Assembly (NCBI RefSeq): GCF_013294065.1
Contig: NZ_JABSNM010000023.1
Location: 1-64,000 of the forward strand
Length of the DNA stretch: 64,000 nt
Reading direction: 5' to 3'
DNA from: Sphaerotilus uruguayifluvii
GTDB lineage: Bacteria; Pseudomonadota; Gammaproteobacteria; Burkholderiales; Burkholderiaceae_C
The notes below the pieces were generated by a model. The model ran no database searches and was not told where the DNA came from. It saw only the letters and a program-made list of their open reading frames with translations. The translations under genes and the position numbers were made by a program. This document shows positions 20,149 through 27,742 of the stretch, piece after piece; position 1 is the first letter of the stretch; each line of letters opens with the position of its first letter.

Positions 20149-20927
20149 AGCTGCGCCAGACGCTGCAGCATCTGGTCCGAGGTGGTGATCGCCTTCGAGT
20201 TCAGCTCGTAGGCGCGCTGCGTCTGGATCATGCCGATCAGCTCCTCGACGACGTTGACGTTCGAGGACTCGACGAAGCCCTGCGCGAGGTTGCCGGTGCC
20301 GTCGGCGCCCGGCGCCGAGGTGCTCGGCGTGCCCGACGAGGCGGTCTCGGTGAACAGGTTCTGGCCGCGCGGCTCCAGACCGGCCGGATTGACGAAGTTC
20401 GCCAGCGTCAGCTGGCCCACCGACTGCGGCGCGGCCTGGCCCGGCACCGCCACCGAGACGGTGCCGTCGGCGCCGATGGTGATCGACTGCGCGTTGGCCG
20501 GAATCGTCACGCCCGGCAGCACCTGCTGGCCGTTGTTGGTCACCAGCTGGCCGGTCGCGCTGACCTGGAAGGCGCCGTCGCGGGTGTAGCCGGTCGAGCC
20601 GTCGGGCATCTGCACCTGGAAGAAGCCGTTGCCCTTGATCGCGACATCGAGCGGGTTGGAGGTCTGCTGCAGCGTGCCCTGGCTGAACTGGCGCGAGGTC
20701 GCCACCGTGCGCACGCCCAGGCCGACCTGCAGCCCGGTGGGCAGCTGCGCCTGCTCGCCGTTGGAGGCGCCGGTCTGGCGCAGCGACTGGTACATCAGGT
20801 CCTCGAAGACGGCGTGCGACTTCTTGAACCCGTTGGTGGCCACGTTGGCCAGGTTGTGCGAGGTCACATCCAGCTGGGTCTGCTGGGCTTCCATGCCGGT
20901 CTTCGAGATCCACAGCGCGCGCATCAT
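20145..20927 (-). CDS. flgG: Flagellar distal rod protein FlgG
   Basis: A 260-residue rod protein, of standard length for FlgG. It starts [20 protein letters not shown], carries the axial motif [20 protein letters not shown], and ends with [25 protein letters not shown] lies 8 bases before the first of two adjacent ATGs. It follows flgF with a 25-bp gap. Confidence 0.96.
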   Translation of the reverse strand: MMRALWISKTGMEAQQTQLDVTSHNLANVATNGFKKSHAVFEDLMYQSLRQTGASNGEQAQLPTGLQVGLGVRTVATSRQFSQGTLQQTSNPLDVAIKGNGFFQVQMPDGSTGYTRDGAFQVSATGQLVTNNGQQVLPGVTIPANAQSITIGADGTVSVAVPGQAAPQSVGQLTLANFVNPAGLEPRGQNLFTETASSGTPSTSAPGADGTGNLAQGFVESSNVNVVEELIGMIQTQRAYELNSKAITTSDQMLQRLAQL

Positions 20928-20952
20928 GGCATCGGCTCCTTCGTGTTCGGAA

Positions 20953-21681
20953 TCAGTTCATCGACAGCAGCTGCTGGGCCTGCTGCTCGTCCTTCTCGGC
21001 GGTCTGCATCGCCTTGGTCTGGGCCTCGAACTGGCGCGCGGCCGCGATCATCGCCACCATCGTGCCGACGGCGCTGACGTTCGAGCCCTCCAGCGCGCCC
21101 TGCGTGACGCGCGCGGTCGGCTCGCCGGCCAGATCGCCGCCCGGCGAGCGGAACAGGCCATCGGCGCCGCGGTTCAGCGCGGTCTCCGGCACGACCAGCT
21201 TGAGCCGGCCGACCGCCGTCGACGGTCCGCCCGGCACCTTGGCCGCGACGGTGCCGTCGTCGCCGATCGTGACCTCGGCGTTCGGCGGAATCGTGATCGG
21301 GCCGCCCTCGCCGATCACCGGCAGCCCGCCCGAGCGGGTCACCAGCGTGCCTTCGGCGGTGGTCTCGAAGGCGCCGGCACGGGTGTAGGCCTCGGTGCCG
21401 TCCAGGCCCTGGACCGCGAACCAGGCGTTGCCCTGGGCCGCGACATCGAGCGCACGCCCGGTGGCGTTGACCGGGCCCGGCGCCGGGTTGTAGCCGGTCG
21501 TCGTCTCCAGCGCGTAGGCGCGCGTCGAGGCGCCGTCGCCGCGCACCGGCACCGCGCGGAAGGACTGCAGCTCCTCGCGGAAGCCCGTCGTCGTGACGTT
21601 GGCCAGGTTGTGCGACAGCACGTCCTGGCGCTGCATCGTCGCCTTCGCGCCCGACATCGAGAGGTAGATCCTGCGGTCCAT
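20953..21681 (-). CDS. flgF: Flagellar proximal rod protein FlgF
   Basis: A 242-residue rod protein. It opens [20 protein letters not shown] followed by [15 protein letters not shown], typical of FlgF, and ends in a rod-protein C-terminal helix ([19 protein letters not shown]). Located between flgE and flgG in the usual order, 37 bp after flgE. Confidence 0.95.
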   Translation of the reverse strand: MDRRIYLSMSGAKATMQRQDVLSHNLANVTTTGFREELQSFRAVPVRGDGASTRAYALETTTGYNPAPGPVNATGRALDVAAQGNAWFAVQGLDGTEAYTRAGAFETTAEGTLVTRSGGLPVIGEGGPITIPPNAEVTIGDDGTVAAKVPGGPSTAVGRLKLVVPETALNRGADGLFRSPGGDLAGEPTARVTQGALEGSNVSAVGTMVAMIAAARQFEAQTKAMQTAEKDEQQAQQLLSMN

Positions 21682-21718
21682 CGCCGACTCCGTTCAGTTC
21701 GGTTCGTGCCGGGGCGGA

Positions 21719-22942
21719 TCAGCGCAGGCTGACCAGCGTCTGCAGCACCGAGTCCTGCGTCTTGATCGTCTGCGCGTTGGCCTGGTAGAGGCGCTGCACG
21801 GTGATCATGTTGACCAGCTCGGCGGTCATGTCGACGTTGGACTCCTCCAGCGCGCCCGACTTCAGCAGGCCCAGCGTCGCCGAGCCCGGCACGCCGGCGA
21901 CCGGGTCGCCCGAGGCGTAGCTGGCGGCCCAGACGTTGCCGCCCATCGACTTCAGGCCCTGCGGGTTGCGGAAGTTCGCCAGCTCGATCTGGCCGGCGGT
22001 CTGGGTCATGCTGTTCGAGTAGCGGGCGGTGATGATGCCGTCCTCCTCGATGGTGAGCTGGGTCAGCTGGCCCGGCGCGTAGCCGTCCTGGCTGACGTTG
22101 GTCACGCCGAAGTTGCCGCCGAACTGGGTCAGCTTCGACAGGTCGACCTTGACGCCGCTGATCGCGTCGTACGCGCTGCCGCCGGCCGGGATGTCCAGCG
22201 ACAGCTCGGTCAGGCTCGGGTTCAGGCCGTTGGAGTCGAAGGTGATCTGCGAGACGTTGAGCTCCTCGGGCTTGCCGTCGCCGTTGATGTCCGGCGAGGT
22301 CGAGTAGACGTTCCAGGTGTCGGTGGCGGTCTTCTGGAAGTACAGCGTCACGTCGACCGGCTGGCCCTTGGCGTCGTAGATGCGCACCGAGGTGGCGTTG
22401 TTGTAGGTGGCCGGATCGTTGTAGTCGATCCCGCCGCTGACGGCGGTCTTGCGCGAGTCGAGATTCATCTCGAACTTGACGTCGCTGGTCGCCTTCGGCG
22501 CGATGCCCACCGTCGGCAGCTGCAGCTGCGAGCGCACCTGCGTGACCAGGTTGCCGACATCGTCGATCGGGTAGCCGAGCAGGCGGTGGCCGGCGCCGTT
22601 GACGATGAAGCCGTCGCTGTCGAGCTTGAACTGGCCGTTGCGCGAGTACAGCATCTGGCCGCTGGCGTCCTGCATCTGGAAGAAGCCCTCGCCGTTGATC
22701 GCGACGTCCATCAGGTTGTTCGTCGAGACGATGCCGCCCTGCGAGAACTGCTGCGCGATGTTGGCGACCTGCACGCCGATGCCTGCGCTGTTGGACCCCC
22801 CGAGCGAGCGGGCATAGAGGTCGGCGAACTCGGCACGCGCCGCCTTGGCGCCGTAGGTCCCGGCATTGGCGATGTTGTTGCCGATGACCTCGAGGCTCTT
22901 GCTGGTGGCATTCAGGCCCGACAGGCCTTGCTGGAAGCTCAT
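21719..22942 (-). CDS. flgE: Flagellar hook protein FlgE
   Basis: A 407-residue hook subunit. It starts MSFQQGLSGLNATSKSLEVI, has the axial motif GNNIANAGTYGAKAARAEF, a central hook domain (about 150-290) with aspartate-rich loops, and the terminal helix LVNMITVQRLYQANAQTIKT. AGGAG lies 7 bases before the ATG. Length and order after flgD are as expected. Confidence 0.96.
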   Translation of the reverse strand: MSFQQGLSGLNATSKSLEVIGNNIANAGTYGAKAARAEFADLYARSLGGSNSAGIGVQVANIAQQFSQGGIVSTNNLMDVAINGEGFFQMQDASGQMLYSRNGQFKLDSDGFIVNGAGHRLLGYPIDDVGNLVTQVRSQLQLPTVGIAPKATSDVKFEMNLDSRKTAVSGGIDYNDPATYNNATSVRIYDAKGQPVDVTLYFQKTATDTWNVYSTSPDINGDGKPEELNVSQITFDSNGLNPSLTELSLDIPAGGSAYDAISGVKVDLSKLTQFGGNFGVTNVSQDGYAPGQLTQLTIEEDGIITARYSNSMTQTAGQIELANFRNPQGLKSMGGNVWAASYASGDPVAGVPGSATLGLLKSGALEESNVDMTAELVNMITVQRLYQANAQTIKTQDSVLQTLVSLR

Positions 22943-22986
22943 GGATGACTCCTGGGAGAAGGCGGTGCTTGGGGAAAAGGGAGGGA

Positions 22987-23673
22987 TCAGCCGCCGAAGG
23001 CGCGCACGTCGCTGTAGGAGACGGTCGAGCCGTCCTTGAGCGTCAGGCGCAGCGACGAGTTGCCGCTGGTGCCGGCTGCCACCGAGGTGATGGCCTGGCT
23101 CTGCAGCGCGGTCGAGCTGACCGAGGCGGTGCCGCGGGTCGCGGTGACGCGGAAGCGCAGACCACTGGTGTCGCCGACGCCCTCGCCCGGCGTCCAGGTG
23201 AACTGGTGGCGACCCGAGGACTCGGCGCCGACGTCGATGGTGTCGATGACCCGGCCGGCGCTCGACAGCACGTCGACCTTGACCGAGTCGGCCGCGCTGC
23301 CGAGCTCGAAGTAGCCGCTGGCCCTGCCGTTGCTGACCGGCAGCGAGCTGCCCGGCACGATGACCGAACGGCCCACCAGCGACGCGCTCTGCAGCGCCTG
23401 CATCTGCAGGAACTGGCTCGACATCGACGCGATGCTCTCGTTGACCTTCTCCAGGCCGGAGACGGTGTTGATCTGCGCGAGCTGGCTGGTGAACTGCGCG
23501 TTGTCGGTCGGGTTCAGCGGATCCTGGTTCTGGACCTGCGTGATCAGCAGCTTCATGAACTGGTCCGACATCGCCTTGGTCGCGCTGGTGGCGCTGCCCG
23601 ACGAGGTCGTTCCGTTGAGCTGGGCGATCAGCGCGCTGTTCGCCGACGAGGTGGAGGAGGTGGTGGTGGCCAT
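22987..23673 (-). CDS. flgD: Flagellar hook-capping protein FlgD
   Basis: A 228-residue scaffold that caps the growing hook and is later shed. A Ser/Thr/Ala-rich N terminus (about 1-33) is followed by the conserved FlgD segment FMKLLITQVQNQDPLNPTDN and QFTSQLAQINTVSGLEKVN; the C-terminal half (about 100-225) is the FlgD tudor/Ig-like region. It follows flgC by 27 bp. Confidence 0.95.
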   Translation of the reverse strand: MATTTSSTSSANSALIAQLNGTTSSGSATSATKAMSDQFMKLLITQVQNQDPLNPTDNAQFTSQLAQINTVSGLEKVNESIASMSSQFLQMQALQSASLVGRSVIVPGSSLPVSNGRASGYFELGSAADSVKVDVLSSAGRVIDTIDVGAESSGRHQFTWTPGEGVGDTSGLRFRVTATRGTASVSSTALQSQAITSVAAGTSGNSSLRLTLKDGSTVSYSDVRAFGG

Positions 23674-23700
23674 GACGTGCGTTCCGCGAGGGATCGGGGA

Positions 23701-24108
23701 TCAGTTCTGACCCATCTGCAGGGTCTTGGTGAGCAGCGTCTTGGCGGTGTTCATCACCTCGACGTTGTTCTGGTAGGAGCGCGAGGCCGAGATCATGTTG
23801 ACCATCTCCTCGACCGCGTTGACGTTGCTGAAGGTGACGTAGCCGTCGGCGTCGGCGTTCGGATGCGAAGGGTCGTGCACGCGCCGGCCCGGCGTGTCGT
23901 CCTCGCGCACGCCCGCCACCTGCACGCCCACCGCCGCCGCGTCGCCCATCGGCACGGTCTGGAACATCACCTGGCGCGCCTTGAAGCTCTTGCCGTCCGG
24001 GCCGGCGACAGTGTCGGCGTTGGCCAGGTTGGTCGAGACGGTGTTGAGCCGCTGGCTCTGCGCGCTGACGGCGCTGCCGGAGACATGGAAGATCCTGAGA
24101 AGCGACAT
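23701..24108 (-). CDS. flgC: Flagellar proximal rod protein FlgC
   Basis: A 135-residue rod protein starting MSLLRIFHVSGSAVSAQSQR, with the motif NTVSTNLANADTVAGPDG and the terminal helix VEEMVNMISASRSYQNNVEV. Its ATG shares one base with the flgB stop (TGATG), so the two are translationally coupled. Confidence 0.96.
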   Translation of the reverse strand: MSLLRIFHVSGSAVSAQSQRLNTVSTNLANADTVAGPDGKSFKARQVMFQTVPMGDAAAVGVQVAGVREDDTPGRRVHDPSHPNADADGYVTFSNVNAVEEMVNMISASRSYQNNVEVMNTAKTLLTKTLQMGQN

Positions 24109-24524
24109 CACTGCCCCTTGATCGCGTCCTGCATCTCGCGCAGGCTGTTGTTGAGGAAGCGCAGCGTGGCCTCGTACTTGACCGCGTTGTCGACGAAGCT
24201 GGCGCGCTCGCGGTCCATGTCGACCGAGTTGCCGTCGAGGTTGGTCTGGCTGGGCAGCGCGTACAGCAGCGAGGCCTCGCGCACCGGCGGGGTGGCACCG
24301 GTCGGCGCGCCGAGATGGCGCTCGCCGGTGGCGGCCAGCGCGACGGGCTGCACGCGCGCGCCGCCGGTGGCCTCGCGCAGCGCCGAGGCGAAGTCGAAGT
24401 CGCGCGCCTGGAAGCCGGGCGTGTCGGCGTTGGCGATGTTGCTCGCGATCAGCCGCTGGCGCTCGGCGCGCAGCAGCAGCGCCTGGGACTGGAAGCCCAG
24501 CGAGCTGTCGAGACGGTTCAGCAT
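24108..24524 (-). CDS. flgB: Flagellar proximal rod protein FlgB
   Basis: A 138-residue rod protein and first gene of the flgB-L transcript. Key segments are LRAERQRLIASNIANADTPG, FQARDFDFASALREA and LDGNSVDMDRERASFVDN. It is divergent from flgA across 144 bp, which must hold both promoters; no convincing sigma-54 or sigma-28 site was recognised on this strand. Confidence 0.96.
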   Translation of the reverse strand: MLNRLDSSLGFQSQALLLRAERQRLIASNIANADTPGFQARDFDFASALREATGGARVQPVALAATGERHLGAPTGATPPVREASLLYALPSQTNLDGNSVDMDRERASFVDNAVKYEATLRFLNNSLREMQDAIKGQ

Positions 24525-24668
24525 GACATCCTCGGCATCGGGGTCGGGGTTCGGGGATCTGGCGGCATTCTTGATGTCCCCCGCCGGCCCCGCTCCCTCG
24601 AAAAGGCCGACGGCCGCGCCCCATCTTGAACACTGCGCACCGCCCCGGGCGGCCTACAGTGCCCGGTC

Positions 24669-25406
24669 ATGATCCCGTCACTGTCTTCCGTCCGCCGGCT
24701 GTCGCCCGCACTGGTCTGCGCCCTGATGGCGCTGTCGCCGGCCGTGTCGCATGCCGCGGGCGAGGACGGCGGCCCGGCCGCCGCGCCGATTCCCGTGGCG
24801 CGGCTGGTCGAGCTGGCGCGCGCGGTCTCGCCGACGCTGCCGGGCATGCGCATCGAGATCGAGCCCGGCCGGCTCGACCCGCGGCTGAAGCTGGCGCCGT
24901 GCCGGCGCATCGAGCCCTATCTTCCGACCGGCTCGACCGCCTGGGGCCGCACCCGCGTCGGCCTGCGCTGCACCGACGGCGAGGTGGCCTGGAACGTCTT
25001 CCTGCCGGTGACGGTGCGGGTGTGGAGCCGCGCCGTCGTCAGCGCCGTGCCGCTGCAGGCCGGCGCCGACCTGCGCGCCGAGGACCTGCGCGTCGACGAG
25101 ATCGACATCGCCGAGGGGGGCGGCAGCCCGGTCTTCCAGGATCCGCAGGCGCTGGTCGGGCGGCGCCTGGGCAGCTCGCTGGCCCCGGGCACGCCGCTGC
25201 GCGCGATGCACCTGCGCGTGCGCCAGTGGTTCGCCGCCGGCGAGACGGTCACGATCACCTACCGCGGCGAGGGCTTCAGCGTCTCGTCGGAAGGCCAGGC
25301 GCTGGGCGCGGGCCTCGACGGACAGCCGGTGCGGGTGCGCACCCCGTCGGGACGTGTCGTCAGCGGCCAGCCGGTCGGCGAACGCGAAGTGGAGGTCCGC
25401 TCATGA
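24669..25406 (+). CDS. flgA: Flagellar P-ring assembly chaperone FlgA
   Basis: A 245-residue periplasmic protein needed to assemble the P ring made of FlgI. A signal peptide (about 1-31, cleavage near SHAA) is followed by a SAF-type domain: RLDPRLKLAPCRRIEPYLP, RVGLRCTDG, WNVFLPVTVRVWS, and the closing repeat with GRVVSGQPVGE. TACAGT lies 9 bases upstream but has no well-placed -35. Divergent from flgB and upstream of flgM. Confidence 0.94.
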   Translation: MIPSLSSVRRLSPALVCALMALSPAVSHAAGEDGGPAAAPIPVARLVELARAVSPTLPGMRIEIEPGRLDPRLKLAPCRRIEPYLPTGSTAWGRTRVGLRCTDGEVAWNVFLPVTVRVWSRAVVSAVPLQAGADLRAEDLRVDEIDIAEGGGSPVFQDPQALVGRRLGSSLAPGTPLRAMHLRVRQWFAAGETVTITYRGEGFSVSSEGQALGAGLDGQPVRVRTPSGRVVSGQPVGEREVEVRS

Positions 25407-25518
25407 GCCGCAAGATCCGCCGCGACGCCGAACGCCTGGGCTTCGCCATGCCCTTCCCTGAAGTGCATGATCCCGCACAATTGAAACACAAGCAGATACA
25501 ACTTCCACACGCTCCGGC

Positions 25519-25545
25519 TAAAGTGACCGGCATGGCGACCGATAC
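25519..25545 (+). promoter_or_regulatory. Sigma-28 (FliA) promoter for flgM
   Basis: TAAA, a 15-base spacer and ACCGATAC fit the flagellar sigma-28 consensus TAAA-N15-GCCGATAA at all four -35 positions and six of eight -10 positions, with the exact spacer. It lies 120 bp before flgM, in the relatively AT-rich gap after flgA. It would let FliA drive synthesis of its own antagonist, as in other flagellar systems. Confidence 0.72.
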
Positions 25546-25664
25546 CCACCTTGACACAGAGGTTGCGAGAATTCGGTCACACGCCACGGCACAGGGGTTG
25601 TGTTCTGGCGGTCGAGGACTCGACACCCGGAACAAGGACCGCCCAAGGTTCGCAGGAGTACGTG

Positions 25665-26000
25665 ATGAAGATCGGCAACAGCAATTCCCTGAACACCAGC
25701 GCTCCGGCCCCGGTGAACGCGACTCCGTCCAGGACGGAGACGCCGCGTGACGCCACCCCGCCGGCGCCGCAGGCCGGCACCCCGAAGGACAGCCCGGAGG
25801 GCAGCTCGGTGCAGATGTCCGAGCTCAGCTCGACGATGCGCGAGGGTGCGGCCTCGCCGGCCGAGTTCGATACCGAGAAGGTCGAGCGCATGCGCCAGGC
25901 CGTGCTCGACGGCACCTACCGCGTCAATGCCGAGGCGATCGCCGACAAGATGCTGGCGAACGCCCAGGATCTCCTGGGCCAGATCGGCACCGGCCGCTGA
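25665..26000 (+). CDS. flgM: Anti-sigma-28 factor FlgM
   Basis: A 111-residue protein that binds and inhibits FliA until it is exported through the finished hook. The N-terminal half is Thr/Pro/Ala-rich and probably disordered; the C-terminal half (about 70-105, FDTEKVERMRQAVLDGTYRV and AEAIADKMLANAQDLL) is the helical sigma-binding part. AGGAG lies 6 bases before the ATG, which distinguishes it from upstream in-frame codons. A sigma-28 promoter precedes it and flgN follows. Confidence 0.92.
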   Translation: MKIGNSNSLNTSAPAPVNATPSRTETPRDATPPAPQAGTPKDSPEGSSVQMSELSSTMREGAASPAEFDTEKVERMRQAVLDGTYRVNAEAIADKMLANAQDLLGQIGTGR

Positions 26001-26054
26001 GGCCGGTGGTCATCGTGACGGCCCGCCTCCCTTTCCTGTCGCGCCGTCCCCACG

Positions 26055-26435
26055 ATGATGATGTCCGTCCGCCCCACCCCTTCCCGCGATCCGGCCCTGG
26101 ATGCGCTGCTCGACCAGCTCGAGCGCGAGCTCGGCCAGCTCGAGCACATCCTGCGGCTGCAGGATCATGAGCGCATCGAGCCGCAGTCGCGCCGGCTGCA
26201 GCCGCTGCTCGCCCAGACGATGGACAGCTTCGGCGCGGCGGCGCGCCTGGAACGGATCAGCCCGGACCAGAAGTCGCGGCTGAAGCAGCTCGCGCTGCAG
26301 GTGCGTCAGCAGCTCGGCCGGCTGGCGCGCACGACCGCACCGCTGGACCAGGCGCTGGCGACGATGCTCGGCGACGGCGCACGACACGGCGCGGCCGACC
26401 CGGCCGCACGCATCCGCCGCGGCTACGCGACCTGA
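26055..26435 (+). CDS. flgN: Flagellar export chaperone FlgN-like protein
   Basis: A 126-residue, almost wholly helical protein (LDALLDQLERELGQLEHILRL, then QSRRLQPLLAQTMDSFGAA, then LKQLALQVRQQLGRLA). Sequence identity to a specific family is not strong by eye, but size, helical pattern and position right after flgM match FlgN, the cytoplasmic chaperone that guards FlgK and FlgL before export. Three in-frame ATGs open it; the first is used. Its last 13 bases overlap the convergent DUF1801 gene. Confidence 0.75.
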   Translation: MMMSVRPTPSRDPALDALLDQLERELGQLEHILRLQDHERIEPQSRRLQPLLAQTMDSFGAAARLERISPDQKSRLKQLALQVRQQLGRLARTTAPLDQALATMLGDGARHGAADPAARIRRGYAT

Positions 26436-26815
26436 CCCCGGCGCAGGTCCTGCGCATGGGCCAGCGTCAGCGAGGCCAGCACGACCTCGCGGATCAGCCC
26501 GGCATCGACCGGGTGGTTGTAGCGGAACTTCAGGATGCGCATGCCGCGGCCGACCCCGTCGAGCTGCGGAAAGCGCGTGCCCAGCCCCGCGCCGTTGAGC
26601 ACCTGCAGATGCGCCTGCCCCTTGTGCAGCACCAGGCTCAGCACGCCGATGCCGCGGTGCAGGAACATCAGGTTGCCCCAGCGCACCGTCTGGCTGATCT
26701 CCGGCTCGGCGGCCAGCACGGCCTGCTGGATGGCCTGTGCGGTCGCCACCTGCGAGGGCTGGAGCATGTCGAAGAAGTTGGCCACCAGCGCGGCGGGCCG
26801 GACAAGATGTCGCAT
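26423..26815 (-). CDS. DUF1801 (YdhG-like) protein
   Basis: A 130-residue cytoplasmic protein matching the DUF1801 pattern: an N-terminal helix pair, SQTVRWGNLMFLHRGIGVLSL, and a conserved core ending MRILKFRYNHPVDAGLIREV. The family is small, mostly uncharacterised, with some members called iron chaperones; no activity can be assigned. The ATG at 26815 begins the conserved region, and in-frame sequence upstream does not look coding. Overlaps the end of flgN by 13 bases, tail to tail. Confidence 0.68.
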   Translation of the reverse strand: MRHLVRPAALVANFFDMLQPSQVATAQAIQQAVLAAEPEISQTVRWGNLMFLHRGIGVLSLVLHKGQAHLQVLNGAGLGTRFPQLDGVGRGMRILKFRYNHPVDAGLIREVVLASLTLAHAQDLRRGQVA

Positions 26816-26846
26816 TGAAAACCGTTCCGTCTCGGGTCGACTGCAG

Positions 26847-26875
26847 CGTGATCTCGAGGTGTCGACGAGATCACG
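26847..26875. repeat. Perfect 10-bp inverted repeat upstream of the DUF1801 gene
   Basis: CGTGATCTCG and CGAGATCACG flank a 9-base centre (AGGTGTCGA). It lies 31 bp before the start of the DUF1801 gene, in a 181-bp gap that also holds a T-run at 26894-26900. It could be an operator or a leader hairpin. No matching second copy was noticed elsewhere in the window. Confidence 0.5.
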
Positions 26876-26996
26876 GCACCGCGCGGAGCAACATTTTTTT
26901 ACCTGATCATCCCATGAAGCCGGGATGGTCAATGCAGCACGTCAATGGTAGCAAAGCGGCCGAACCCCTCGACCGGGCAAACCCGAGGCGGGGAGA

Positions 26997-27566
26997 TCAG
27001 GTACGCGGCAGCGTGACGCCGGTCTGGCCCTGGTACTTGCCGCCGCGATCGCGGTAGCTGGTCTCGCAGACCTCGTCGGACTCGAAGAACAGCACCTGCG
27101 CGCAGCCTTCGCCGGCGTAGATCTTGGCCGGCAGCGGCGTGGTGTTCGAGAACTCCAGCGTCACGTAGCCTTCCCACTCGGGCTCGAAGGGCGTGACGTT
27201 GACGATGATGCCGCAGCGCGCGTAGGTGCTCTTGCCCAGGCAGACGGTCAGCACGCTGCGCGGGATGCGGAAGTACTCGACCGTGCGCGCCAGCGCGAAG
27301 CTGTTGGGCGGGATGATGCAGACGTCGCCCTTGAAGTCGACGAAGCTCTTCTCGTCGAAGTTCTTCGGGTCGACCACCGTGGAATGCACGTTGGTGAAGA
27401 TCTTGAACTCGTCGGCGCAGCGGATGTCGTAGCCGTAGCTCGACGTGCCGTAGCTGACGATCTTCTGCCCGCCCGGAGCGAAGCGCACCTGGGACGGCTC
27501 GAACGGCTCGATCATGCCGTGCTGCTCCGCCATGCGGCGGATCCACTTGTCGCTCTTGATGCTCAT
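26997..27566 (-). CDS. dcd: dCTP deaminase
   Basis: A 189-residue enzyme that converts dCTP to dUTP for thymidylate synthesis; active as a homotrimer in the cytoplasm. It shows the dUTPase-like core: [57 protein letters not shown], and the catalytic-Glu motif [13 protein letters not shown]. The C-terminal tail ([16 protein letters not shown]) is the segment that closes over the nucleotide. Length is typical. Start at MSIKSDKW. Confidence 0.97.
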   Translation of the reverse strand: MSIKSDKWIRRMAEQHGMIEPFEPSQVRFAPGGQKIVSYGTSSYGYDIRCADEFKIFTNVHSTVVDPKNFDEKSFVDFKGDVCIIPPNSFALARTVEYFRIPRSVLTVCLGKSTYARCGIIVNVTPFEPEWEGYVTLEFSNTTPLPAKIYAGEGCAQVLFFESDEVCETSYRDRGGKYQGQTGVTLPRT

Positions 27567-27742
27567 GACTGCGGGGGGACGGGTGGTCCTTCTTTCAGGG
27601 AGGCCGGATTCTAAGCCCAAGGCCCCCAGGGCAAACCCCGATCCGGGGGCGGGCGAACACCGATCCGGTAACGCCGCGCTCTGCCGATGTCTCGGACCGA
27701 TGCGGCCTGTTGCGTGCCGCGCCGATCGTGCAGAGGTGCCCC

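Noticed and set aside
24626-24660. TTGAAC and TACAGT as a flgA promoter
   Set aside because: The spacer would be 23 bases, too long for a sigma-70 promoter.
25403-25750. A 115-codon frame starting with ATGA overlap at the flgA stop
   Set aside because: It contains the sigma-28 promoter and the flgM ribosome binding site, runs into flgM in another frame, and shows no recognisable protein.
26894-26900. T-run that could mark a terminator for flgM-flgN
   Set aside because: No GC stem lies directly before it; the nearest inverted repeat ends about 18 bases upstream.
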